Positions 54,581 to 62,818 of a stretch of 64,000 nucleotides of DNA are shown piece by piece. Under the pieces are notes generated by a model. It was given only the letters and a program-made list of their open reading frames with translations, was not told the origin of the DNA and made no database searches. Each line of letters begins with the position of its first letter. The stretch's first letter is position 1. Source of the stretch: Clostridium sp. (lineage in GTDB: Bacteria; Bacillota; Clostridia; Oscillospirales; Acutalibacteraceae); assembly GCA_023663865.1 (NCBI GenBank), contig JAMPGU010000002.1, positions 62,001-126,000 of the forward strand. The letters are read 5' to 3'. The position numbers were made by a program, and so were the translations under genes.

Positions 54581-55942
54581 TTATCTTTCTTGATTTATTT
54601 TTGCTCTTTGAGTTATCCTGATATTTTCCATCGTCATTTCCGTTTTGAGTAGTTCATCAAGATGTGATACTCTTTCAAGTACAGATTTGGCAATTTTCAT
54701 TTCATCCCGCAGCGGCTTCATTTTCTTTGTAAGTTTTCTTGCTTTTGCATAAAGTAGTTCCTTATCGCTGTTATTTGCTCTGCGGCAACGATTATAAATG
54801 CATTGTCTTTGAGAAGATAAAATGTTAATCTGCCCTTGTTTTTGCTCAATAAATAAAGAAAGCTCCTCAACCGAACGAATTCCATTCTTGGTAAGGAGCA
54901 AATATTCCTTATTTATTTTTTCTGCGTTTCTAACCTCTTGCCTGAGCATTGGAGACAGAGGCTTTGCTTTATCTTGACTGATATTATTGCCTGTCAGTAA
55001 CTTCAATAACTCGCTTATCAAAGCAAAGGTTAATTGAATACCATTCATATTTTTGAGTTGATTATACCCTACGAGTAACAACTTTAACGGCTTCTCTTTC
55101 GGTTTATAAAACAAATATCCCGAATCAAATCCGTTTTTATAATAGTTTTCGTCAAGTCTTCGCTTAATCTCATTAGCAGGATAGCCAATGCTTTTCATTC
55201 GTATTGGTCTTTGCCAGCCGGGAGCAATAACAACGAGGTTGCAATCATTATCTCTTTTCAGTTTATACCCCATAGTTTTTAGGTGGTGTACAAAACTATA
55301 CCGATCTGTTGCCATTTGCAATGACTCTTCAATATCATGCTTAAGCATATCTCTGTGCGTCATTTTACCTGACTGATGAAACCAATAAGTGTTCTTATTT
55401 TTTGAGTAAAAGTTGGCATTTTTGATAACGGATTTACCATAATTAAGACATATCTCATCAGAAATTTGCCGTAATAATTTGTGGTCGCTAATCTTGTTTT
55501 CAAACTTCTTGCCATCAACAAATGACAAGGAATTGACTACAATATGGTTATGAATATTATCCGTATTCAGGTGGGTAGTAACTAAAACTTCATATCTGTT
55601 GCCCCACATTTTCTGTGCAGTTATGATACCGATTTTGTGAGCCTCTTCAGGTGTAACCTCGCCACTAACAAAACTCTGATAACCGTGATAAGCGACATTA
55701 CCGCCAAACTTTCCGAAGCGTTTTTTAGTCGTCATCATGGCTTCATAAGCACTTGGTGCTGCACAGTTTATACCTGTAACATACATCTTTTTGTCAGTCT
55801 TTTGTTCATTTTCAGAATAGTTTATTACTCTCGCCAAATCATTATCAACATATCTTTTGTCGATAGTTTTATCAGGATTTTGGGCATAATCAATAACCTC
55901 TTTAAGTGATGATTTTACAGGCCAAAATCCTGTTGTTGCCAT
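54581..55942 (-). CDS. Relaxase (MobA/VirD2-like)
   Basis: Nicks oriT and leads the strand during conjugative mobilisation. A 453-residue protein with the relaxase domain in the first 250 residues: motif III is VLVTTHLNTDNIHNHIVVNS with the metal-binding histidines (H-x8-H-x-H), and GINCAAPSAYEAMMTTK lies in the region of motif I/II. The C-terminal half is helical and charged. It starts 4 bases after the MobC-like gene. No conjugation (type IV secretion) genes are in view, so transfer would need a helper element. Confidence 0.9.
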   Translation of the reverse strand: MATTGFWPVKSSLKEVIDYAQNPDKTIDKRYVDNDLARVINYSENEQKTDKKMYVTGINCAAPSAYEAMMTTKKRFGKFGGNVAYHGYQSFVSGEVTPEEAHKIGIITAQKMWGNRYEVLVTTHLNTDNIHNHIVVNSLSFVDGKKFENKISDHKLLRQISDEICLNYGKSVIKNANFYSKNKNTYWFHQSGKMTHRDMLKHDIEESLQMATDRYSFVHHLKTMGYKLKRDNDCNLVVIAPGWQRPIRMKSIGYPANEIKRRLDENYYKNGFDSGYLFYKPKEKPLKLLLVGYNQLKNMNGIQLTFALISELLKLLTGNNISQDKAKPLSPMLRQEVRNAEKINKEYLLLTKNGIRSVEELSLFIEQKQGQINILSSQRQCIYNRCRRANNSDKELLYAKARKLTKKMKPLRDEMKIAKSVLERVSHLDELLKTEMTMENIRITQRAKINQER

Positions 55943-55946
55943 AAAA

Positions 55947-56234
55947 TCATCTCCTATCCTCCGCTAAAAATTCATTTCTGATATCATCAATAAGTTTTAA
56001 TAATTCAACTTCTGTTTTATTACTGACCTTATCACTGCAAAGTGAATAGAGCATATTTATCCGTGAGTAAAACGGATAAAAAGCATCGGGCGGTATTGTT
56101 TTGGGCGTGTGTCCAAATGCCATTTTACGAAGATATTCTGAAACAGAAAGACCACATTTTTTCGCTTTATTGTAAATAATATTTTGCTCTTTTTGAGTAA
56201 CTCTGATAAAAATACTTTTATCTCTTTTGTTCAT
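55947..56234 (-). CDS. MobC-like relaxosome protein
   Basis: A 95-residue protein with the ribbon-helix-helix-like pattern of MobC proteins (IFIRVTQKEQNIIYNKAKKCGL, of which SVSEYLRKMAFG is the clearest part). It helps the relaxase bind and open oriT. Directly upstream of the relaxase gene and downstream of a hairpin-rich region that probably holds oriT. Confidence 0.85.
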   Translation of the reverse strand: MNKRDKSIFIRVTQKEQNIIYNKAKKCGLSVSEYLRKMAFGHTPKTIPPDAFYPFYSRINMLYSLCSDKVSNKTEVELLKLIDDIRNEFLAEDRR

Positions 56235-56264
56235 AATTTTGTTCCTTTCGATTTTTGTTAAAGG

Positions 56265-56403
56265 GTTTTAGGGAAACTTTTCCCTAAGAAAAAGGAGAAT
56301 GTGCAATACATTCTCCCTGCTTGCTACAGGATAAGACACATCCTGTGCGTGTTTTTTGACATAAAAATAACACCTACCGATTTTTTACTTTCAATAGGTG
56401 TTT
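56265..56403. other. Hairpin-rich region, probable oriT
   Basis: Between mobC and the next gene lie four inverted repeats in 140 bases: AGGGAAA/TTTCCCT (about 56271-56286), GGAGAATGT/ACATTCTCC (about 56292-56314), ACAGGAT/ATCCTGT (about 56325-56345) and AACACCTA/TAGGTGTT (about 56369-56402). The last is likely the terminator of the sigma-like gene. Such repeats next to mobC are typical of MOB-P origins of transfer; the nick site is not identified. Confidence 0.55.
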
Positions 56404-56404
56404 A

Positions 56405-57304
56405 CTAAATTATCTTATTGTCTGAAAAGCCATAATCAACATCTGCAAAAAGTTCATAACTCTGACCGATTTTATGAATTCTTTTTTGTATGCCACTATG
56501 ATTTTTGTAGCCGAGTTTGTCAGCAATTTCTTCAAGGGTATATCCCAGCATACGATATTCAAGAATTTTTTTGTCCTTCTCACTCAATGTTGAAAGAAAC
56601 TGTTCAACCAAAACATCAGATGTTACTTCATTCTCAACATCAACGCTTGTATCAACTGCATCCCAGCTTTGACCGTTATGAGCGTTTTCATAATCTTCCT
56701 GAAATTCCTCAACTGAAATTTGAGGATGTTTTGTTCTTGTGTGATACCACTTGCGATAAAAATCTGTTTTTTGTCGGCTGTTTCTTAAATCAAAATCATC
56801 AAAAGAGCGGTATTCTTCAGCAATTTTCAAAACCTCATACATATTATTGTTTCGCATAGTAACATTAACTGCCGGTTTAAGAAATTTGATAACCTCATCC
56901 ATTGGCGGATAAGGAAAGAATTTATTTGCCAATCGTTCGGCAACAAATTCAATTTCGTTAATCACACCCTGCTGCGTTAATGTTCTGATCCAATAATATG
57001 TTCTGTGAGAAAATGTCCAGGAGGGTTCTGTTTCAGAATAAATTTCTCTGCCAACACCCGGCATCATAATAGGCCATATCAGGTAAGCATAAGAACGCAG
57101 AAGGAAATTCATAAAATCAGGACTTTCAACTAATGCAACAGCCTTCTCATCATTAATCAGTGCATTAAATGATCTCGGTATTCGTCTGTACTCCTTACCC
57201 CACATTGATACGATTTCCCGTGGCAGAAAATAATAAGCGGGAATATAATCTGCATTTTTAAATTCGCTGAATGTTCCGTTACTTCTGTAAAGATTAATCG
57301 GCAT
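56405..57304 (-). CDS. Sigma-factor-region-4-like HTH protein of the mobile element
   Basis: A 299-residue protein. The C-terminal 75 residues form a sigma-70 region 4-like helix-turn-helix (LSEKDKKILEYRMLGYTLEE, then IADKLGYKNHSGIQKRIHKI). The remainder is helical and not recognised. Proteins of this kind are common cargo of clostridial mobilisable elements and may control element transcription. Transcribed away from the ATPase/Fic/hsd genes. Initiation at 57304 follows a GGAG-type site. Confidence 0.7.
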   Translation of the reverse strand: MPINLYRSNGTFSEFKNADYIPAYYFLPREIVSMWGKEYRRIPRSFNALINDEKAVALVESPDFMNFLLRSYAYLIWPIMMPGVGREIYSETEPSWTFSHRTYYWIRTLTQQGVINEIEFVAERLANKFFPYPPMDEVIKFLKPAVNVTMRNNNMYEVLKIAEEYRSFDDFDLRNSRQKTDFYRKWYHTRTKHPQISVEEFQEDYENAHNGQSWDAVDTSVDVENEVTSDVLVEQFLSTLSEKDKKILEYRMLGYTLEEIADKLGYKNHSGIQKRIHKIGQSYELFADVDYGFSDNKII

Positions 57305-57421
57305 TATTTTTCATCTCCTTTCCGAGGAAACGTCCTCTATATATTAAACGACATTAATATGTTAAAATTGTTCCTGTATTTTTAGTGAAATTATACCATT
57401 TTTTAATTTATTTGCAAAATA

Positions 57422-57464
57422 AAAAATCTGATATTTTGTAACAAGTACAAAACATCAGATTTTT
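57422..57464. terminator. Symmetric hairpin in the divergent intergenic region
   Basis: AAAAATCTGAT-a-TTTTGT pairs with ACAAAA-c-ATCAGATTTTT. T runs occur in both directions. It insulates the divergent genes on either side, or ends transcripts entering the region. The rest of this 287-base gap holds the promoter and repeats listed separately. Confidence 0.75.
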
Positions 57465-57494
57465 ATAATTTTTCAAAAGAACGTAAATTATAAA

Positions 57495-57581
57495 TAAGTA
57501 AATCGTAAATCACTAATCTTTGTTTAACTATTGACATTAAAGTATTAGTAGAGTATAATTAAGTAAATCATAAATCACTAA
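57495..57581 (+). promoter_or_regulatory. ATPase promoter flanked by 22-bp direct repeats
   Basis: A perfect promoter, TTGACA (57531-57536), 17-nt spacer, TATAAT (57554-57559), is bracketed by two direct repeats that match at 21 of 22 positions (57495-57516 and 57560-57581; they end in TAAATCACTAA). One repeat precedes the -35 box and the other directly follows the -10 box, a good arrangement for repressor binding. Confidence 0.75.
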
Positions 57582-57591
57582 AAATAAAAAG

Positions 57592-58989
57592 GTGAACAAA
57601 ATGTTTATAGGACGAGAAAAAGAAATAAATGAATTAAATAAACTCTATCATTCCGACAAGTTTGAATTTGCCGTTATATATGGCAGACGCCGTGTTGGAA
57701 AAACAGCTCTTATTAATGAATTTACGAAAGATAAAGACACTGTTTTCTTTACCGGTGTTGAAACAAATGCAAAACAAAATCTTGAAAATTTTTCAAAAAG
57801 CATTATGGAGTACAATACAGGTAAAATTGTTGATTCAACCTTTTCTTCCTTTCAATCTGCATTGGAATATGTTTTTGAATTGGCGAAAAGCAAAAGAATT
57901 GTGCTTGTAATTGATGAGTATCCATATGTCGCTCGTGCGTCAAAAAGTCTTGCCTCTACGCTTCAGCTTTTGATAGATAAATATAAAGATGAGTCAAAAT
58001 TATTTTTGATTCTTTGTGGTTCGTCTATGTCATATATGGAAGATAAAGTATTAGCATATAAAGCACCGCTTTACGGCAGAAGAACGGCACAGTTTAAAAT
58101 ACAGCCATTTGACTTTTTTGAAGTTTGTGATTATTTCAAAAATTATACCGCTGAAGAAAAACTAATGGCTTATGGAATTATCGGAGGTACACCTCAATAT
58201 CTCTTGCAGATAAATGATAAGATTTCTATTGAAGACAATATAAAAAATATATATCTTAACCCGACTTCCGCTATATACGAAGAACCAAATAACCTTTTGA
58301 AACAGGAAGTCAGAGAGCCTGCAATTTATAATGCGATTATTACTGCCGTTGCTGCAGGCGCATCAAAAATGAGTGAGATTTCAAGTAAGGTAGCAGAGGA
58401 TACAAGCGTATGCTCAACCTATATTAAAAATCTTATTTCACTTGGCATTATAAAAAAGGAAACACCTTACGGCGAAAAATCAAGTCGAAAAACAATTTAT
58501 TCTATTGAGGATAATATGTTTCGTTTTTGGTATCGCTTTGTTCCTGAAAATACATCTGTTATTTCCCGTGGTGCGACGGAACTTGCATATAAACGAATTG
58601 AACCTATGCTTTCAACTTATATGGGCAGTGTATTTGAAGAAATTTGCAAGCAATATTTGTGGAATCAACTGCTTGACGGAAAAAGCCCGATAAATTTTTC
58701 AGATCTCGGTAGATGGTGGGGAGCAAATCCCAAAACCAAAATGCAGGAAGAAATTGATATTATGGGTACTGATAAAGACTCTGCTTTATTCGCCGAATGC
58801 AAATGGACAAATGAAAAGGTTGATACAGGAGTATTAGATACTCTTGTAAATCGCAGCGAATTATTCCATTTTAAAGAAAAACATTTTTATCTATTCGCCA
58901 AAACAGGCTTTACAAAAGGCTGTGTTGACAAAGCAGATGGGATGGATAATGTAACACTTGTTACCTACAATGATATGTTAAATGCGTAA
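57592..58989 (+). CDS. ATPase_2/DUF234 protein with nuclease-like C-terminus
   Basis: A 465-residue protein of the family often called archaeal-type ATPase. Walker A is GRRRVGKTA (29-37) and Walker B VLVIDEYPY near 103-111. A winged helix (about 255-310) is followed by DUF234 (about 330-460), whose EEIDIMGTDKDSALFAECKW has the D...E-x-K arrangement of PD-(D/E)xK nucleases. The role is unknown; its location with Fic and type I modification genes on a mobile element suggests defence or element maintenance. Confidence 0.85.
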   Translation: MNKMFIGREKEINELNKLYHSDKFEFAVIYGRRRVGKTALINEFTKDKDTVFFTGVETNAKQNLENFSKSIMEYNTGKIVDSTFSSFQSALEYVFELAKSKRIVLVIDEYPYVARASKSLASTLQLLIDKYKDESKLFLILCGSSMSYMEDKVLAYKAPLYGRRTAQFKIQPFDFFEVCDYFKNYTAEEKLMAYGIIGGTPQYLLQINDKISIEDNIKNIYLNPTSAIYEEPNNLLKQEVREPAIYNAIITAVAAGASKMSEISSKVAEDTSVCSTYIKNLISLGIIKKETPYGEKSSRKTIYSIEDNMFRFWYRFVPENTSVISRGATELAYKRIEPMLSTYMGSVFEEICKQYLWNQLLDGKSPINFSDLGRWWGANPKTKMQEEIDIMGTDKDSALFAECKWTNEKVDTGVLDTLVNRSELFHFKEKHFYLFAKTGFTKGCVDKADGMDNVTLVTYNDMLNA

Positions 58990-58993
58990 AATC

Positions 58994-59039
58994 CAATTTC
59001 AATTTAATCATTTTAATAAAAATGATTAAATTGAAATTG
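58994..59039. repeat. Perfect 21-bp palindrome overlapping the fic promoter
   Basis: CAATTTCAATTTAATCATTTT and its exact complement are separated by only 4 nt (AATA). The right arm runs into the -35 box of the next promoter. It lies 5 bases after the ATPase stop. No T run follows on the plus strand, so it may be an operator rather than, or as well as, a terminator. Confidence 0.8.
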
Positions 59040-59065
59040 ACATTACACCATTAATCATGTATAAT
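59037..59065 (+). promoter_or_regulatory. Promoter of the fic-hsdM-hsdS operon
   Basis: Perfect consensus: TTGACA (59037-59042), 17-nt spacer, TATAAT (59060-59065). The first three bases of the -35 box are the end of the 21-bp palindrome. Confidence 0.85.
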
Positions 59066-59094
59066 ATGAATAAATCTACTAACCAGGAGAAATC

Positions 59095-60153
59095 ATGAGA
59101 AACTTTGATTACAAAAAACAATGCGATGAGTTATTAACACCTGAAATTGTTGCTTTATTAACACAAATACATGAATATAAAGGCGAGTATAATAGATACA
59201 TTACTACAAAAAAAGATATTTTGGAAAGACTTGTTGATGTTTCAATAATTCAGAGCACAGATGCATCAAATAAGATTGAGGGTATTTATACTTCTGATGA
59301 ACGCTTAAAAAAATTAGTATTATCAAAAACTACACCCAAAAACAGAAGCGAACAAGAAATTGCTGGTTATCGTGATGTACTTTCTAATATTCACGAAAAC
59401 TATCAATATATGCCAATAATTCCTTCTATGATATTGCAGCGCCATAGTGAGTTGTATAAATACGAAGGTGTGAGCGTTGGCGGATACTATAAAATTGATA
59501 ATAATATCATTGAAGAAATTGATGAGTTTGGAAATAAAATAGTTAGATTTGAGCCAGTTGAGTATTGGGAAGTTCCAAATGCAATGGAAGAAATATGTAA
59601 ACAATACAACGAAAATGTCAATTTTAATAAAGTTGATCCGCTTTTAGCAATTTCTATATTTATATTCGATTTTTTATGCATACATCCATTCAAAGATGGT
59701 AATGGCAGAATGAGTAGATTATTAACATTATTAATGTTGTATAAATCAGATTATATAATAGGAAAATATATTAGTATAGAAAAATTGATTGAGCAATCCA
59801 AATATATGTATTATTATGTATTAAAAGAATGTTCTAATAATTGGCATGAAGGAACCAATGATTACAAGCCTTTTGTAAAGTACTTTCTTGGAATAATTGT
59901 AAAAGCGTATAGAGAGTTTGAAGAGAGAATAATAGTTATTGAAGAAAGCGCTTCAAAACCAGATCAAGTAACTGAAATTATGAAAAACACTTTTGGAAAA
60001 ATAACCAAAAAAGAGTTATTGGAAATGTGCCCAAACATGAGCCAAGTTACAGTTCAAAGAACATTAAATGACTTGTTAAAGCAAAATAAGATAATAAAAA
60101 TTGGTGGCGGAAGATACACCTCATATACTTGGAACAGGGAGAAAGAAAAATGA
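59095..60153 (+). CDS. Fic-domain AMP-transferase-like protein
   Basis: A 352-residue Fic protein. The active motif HPFKDGNGRMSR (197-208) has all catalytic residues. An N-terminal SNKIEG (58-63) fits the [S/T]xxxE[G/N] inhibitory motif, so it is a class II Fic protein kept off by its own glutamate. A winged helix lies at the C-terminus (about 290-345). Its targets are unknown. The stop overlaps the hsdM start (ATGA), so it is made with the methyltransferase, a common association in type I restriction loci. Confidence 0.9.
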   Translation: MRNFDYKKQCDELLTPEIVALLTQIHEYKGEYNRYITTKKDILERLVDVSIIQSTDASNKIEGIYTSDERLKKLVLSKTTPKNRSEQEIAGYRDVLSNIHENYQYMPIIPSMILQRHSELYKYEGVSVGGYYKIDNNIIEEIDEFGNKIVRFEPVEYWEVPNAMEEICKQYNENVNFNKVDPLLAISIFIFDFLCIHPFKDGNGRMSRLLTLLMLYKSDYIIGKYISIEKLIEQSKYMYYYVLKECSNNWHEGTNDYKPFVKYFLGIIVKAYREFEERIIVIEESASKPDQVTEIMKNTFGKITKKELLEMCPNMSQVTVQRTLNDLLKQNKIIKIGGGRYTSYTWNREKEK

Positions 60154-61652
60154 TTACAGGCGAATTGAAAAATAAAATTGATGGCATTTGGGATGTATTT
60201 GCAACCGGTGGTATTGTTAATCCACTTGACGTTATTGAACAGATAACTTATTTGATGTTTATACACGACCTTGATGAATCGGATAATCTTAAAGCAAAAG
60301 AAAGTGCTATGCTGGGCTTGCCTCATGAAAGCATTTTTAGTGGTGAGGTAGAAATCGGCGATAGAAAAATTGAAGGCAATCAACTCAAATGGTCTGTGTT
60401 CCACGACTTTCCAGCAGGCAAAATGTATTCAGTAGTTCAAGAATGGGTGTTCCCCTTTATCAAAACATTACATAGCGATAAGGATAGTGCCTATTCTAAA
60501 TATATGGACGATGCGATTTTCAAGTTACCAACTCCACTTCTTCTTGATAAGGTTATAACGGGTCTTGATGAGGTTTATGAAATGATGAACCAAATGCAAG
60601 CATCAGATGTTCGTGGTGATGTCTATGAATATCTTTTGGCAAAGATTGCAACTGCAGGCAGAAATGGTCAGTTCCGCACACCAAGGCATATTATAAAAAT
60701 GATAGTGGAACTAATGGAACCTAAATCCGACGATGTTATTGTTGATCCAGCTTGTGGGACAAGTGGTTTTCTTGTTGAAGCAAGCGAATATCTAAAAGCT
60801 AATCGCAAGGAAGAAATTTTCTTCGACAAAATCAAAAAAGATCATTTTATGAATCACATGTTCTATGGTTATGATATGGACAGAACAATGCTTCGTATTG
60901 GTGCTATGAATATGATGACTCATGGTGTAGACAAACCTTTCATAGAATATCGTGACAGTTTGTCCGATCAAAATCCGGATAAAGAAAAATACAGCCTGAT
61001 TCTTGCTAATCCGCCTTTTAAGGGCAGTTTGGATTATGACACGGTTTCTGCTGATTTGCTGAAGGTTTGCAAAACAAAGAAAACAGAACTGCTGTTCCTT
61101 GCACTGTTTTTGCGTATGCTGAAAATCGGTGGCAGATGTGCGTGTATTGTTCCTGATGGTGTGCTTTTTGGTTCCTCAACTGCTCATAAAGCAATTCGCC
61201 GTGCTATTATTGAGGATAATAAACTCGAAGCTGTTATTTCAATGCCTTCCGGTGTGTTCAAGCCTTACGCAGGCGTTTCTACTGCTATACTCATTTTTAC
61301 CAAAACTGAACACGGCGGCACAGACAAAGTTTGGTTTTATGATATGCAGGCAGATGGTTTCAGTCTTGACGATAAGCGTACTCCTACCGATAAAAATGAT
61401 ATTCCCGATATAATAGAAAGATTTAAAAATCTTGAAAACGAAGTTGAGCGAAAAAGAACAGAGCAGTCATTTCTTGTTCCGAAACAGGAAATTGTTGATA
61501 ATGAATATGATTTGTCAATCAATAAGTACAAAGAAATTGAGTATGTGCCTGTTGAATATCCGCCAACAGAAGAAATTCTTGCAGAGATTAACGAACTTGA
61601 AATAGAATTTCAAAAAACTCTTGCAGAATTGGAGGAGTTAATGAATGAATAA
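60150..61652 (+). CDS. hsdM: Type I restriction-modification DNA methyltransferase subunit
   Basis: About 500 residues. The helical HsdM N-terminal domain is followed by an adenine-N6 methyltransferase domain with motif I DPACGTSGF (199-207) and motif IV NPPF (287-290). With HsdS it methylates a bipartite site. The start at 60150 has GGGAG upstream. It overlaps hsdS by 8 bases. No hsdR is present up to the window end. Confidence 0.95.
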   Translation: MITGELKNKIDGIWDVFATGGIVNPLDVIEQITYLMFIHDLDESDNLKAKESAMLGLPHESIFSGEVEIGDRKIEGNQLKWSVFHDFPAGKMYSVVQEWVFPFIKTLHSDKDSAYSKYMDDAIFKLPTPLLLDKVITGLDEVYEMMNQMQASDVRGDVYEYLLAKIATAGRNGQFRTPRHIIKMIVELMEPKSDDVIVDPACGTSGFLVEASEYLKANRKEEIFFDKIKKDHFMNHMFYGYDMDRTMLRIGAMNMMTHGVDKPFIEYRDSLSDQNPDKEKYSLILANPPFKGSLDYDTVSADLLKVCKTKKTELLFLALFLRMLKIGGRCACIVPDGVLFGSSTAHKAIRRAIIEDNKLEAVISMPSGVFKPYAGVSTAILIFTKTEHGGTDKVWFYDMQADGFSLDDKRTPTDKNDIPDIIERFKNLENEVERKRTEQSFLVPKQEIVDNEYDLSINKYKEIEYVPVEYPPTEEILAEINELEIEFQKTLAELEELMNE

Positions 61653-62796
61653 ACACAATATATTTGACTGTATGAAAATAGTAGGTTCCGCACCTGAACC
61701 ATTTCAAAGTGAAAAGATTTATGTGAGTACAGGTGCTGTAGATGTTGATCATATTGATTATTCAAAAGTTGATACAGTTCCTTATAACGATAGACCATCT
61801 CGTGCTAATCTTGTTGCAAAGCCAAATGATATTCTGTTTGCCAAAATGCACGAAACAAAAAAGACTTTACTTTTAGATGAAAACACAAGCGAAAATATTT
61901 ATTCTACAGGTTTTTTTGCTGTTAGAGCAATTGAAGAAATAATTACAACAAAATGTTTATATCATTTAATTTGCAGTGATTCTTTTTTAAATCAAAAAGA
62001 CAAGAATTGTTCTGGTGCTACGCAAAAAGCAATAACCAATCAAGGACTTAAGAAGATTTTTATTAGTATTCCTGATTTACTAAAGCAAGAAAAGCTTGCA
62101 ACAGTTCTTGATAAAATAGATCATCTTCTCAATACAAGACGAATTCAACTTTTAAAATTGGATGAACTTGTCAAATCCCGATTTGTCGAGATGTTTGGGG
62201 ATGTTATATTCAACTCAAAAAATTGGAAAATATACAAGTTAGACGACATCTCAACATCAAGATTGGGAAAAATGCTCGATTCAAAACAACAGACCGGTGA
62301 ATATGTTTTTCCATATTTGGCAAATTTTAATGTTCAATGGTTTCATTTCAACATTGAAAATCTAAATACAATGGATTTCAACGAAGTAGACCAAAAGGAA
62401 TTTCAGCTTGAATATGGCGATTTACTTGTTTGTGAAGGTGGAGAAATTGGAAGATGTGCTGTATGGCATAATGAGGTTCAACCGTGTTTCTTCCAAAAAG
62501 CACTTCATCGTATTAGGTGTAATCTGGAAATAGTGAAACCAGATTATCTATCTTGGTGGTTCAAATTTAACTGCGATAATGGTGGATTTGAGAATATTGC
62601 TGGAGCAAAAGCAACAATAGCTCATTTACCAGGTATAAAATTAAAAGCATTGCAAATTGTTGTACCGCCAATTGAGTTACAGAATCAATTTGCTATTTTT
62701 GTTTCTCAAATAGACAAATCAAAATTGGCAATTGAGAAAAGTATTGAAAAACTTGAAATTCTCAAAAAATCTTTAATGCAGGAGTATTTTGGATAA
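61645..62796 (+). CDS. hsdS: Type I specificity subunit, expressed copy
   Basis: A 383-residue HsdS with two target-recognition domains (about 1-150 and 190-345) separated and followed by conserved helices (LLNTRRIQLLKLDELVKSRF, then VEMFGD; and the end LQNQFAIFVSQIDKSKLAIE). It sets the DNA sequence recognised by HsdM. It is the copy in the operon. A DNA segment at 62170-62202 inside the central helix region recurs inverted in the second hsdS, so domain exchange by inversion is possible. Confidence 0.92.
   Translation: MNKHNIFDCMKIVGSAPEPFQSEKIYVSTGAVDVDHIDYSKVDTVPYNDRPSRANLVAKPNDILFAKMHETKKTLLLDENTSENIYSTGFFAVRAIEEIITTKCLYHLICSDSFLNQKDKNCSGATQKAITNQGLKKIFISIPDLLKQEKLATVLDKIDHLLNTRRIQLLKLDELVKSRFVEMFGDVIFNSKNWKIYKLDDISTSRLGKMLDSKQQTGEYVFPYLANFNVQWFHFNIENLNTMDFNEVDQKEFQLEYGDLLVCEGGEIGRCAVWHNEVQPCFFQKALHRIRCNLEIVKPDYLSWWFKFNCDNGGFENIAGAKATIAHLPGIKLKALQIVVPPIELQNQFAIFVSQIDKSKLAIEKSIEKLEILKKSLMQEYFG
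62170..62202 (+). repeat. hsdS inverted repeat, arm 1
   Basis: A 33-bp segment in the central conserved region of the first hsdS that occurs inverted at 63410-63442 with 30 of 33 matching. Core: AGTCCCGATTT/AAATCCCGATTT followed by TCGAGATGTTTGG. Confidence 0.85.
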
Positions 62797-62818
62797 TAAA
62801 AATTGCCAACTTGATGAT

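Noticed and set aside
57495-57581. CRISPR-like repeats
   Set aside because: Only two copies, flanking a promoter, without spacers of equal length or cas genes.
57592-62796. BREX, DISARM or similar named defence system
   Set aside because: None of the signature genes (pglZ, brxC, drmA and so on) is present.
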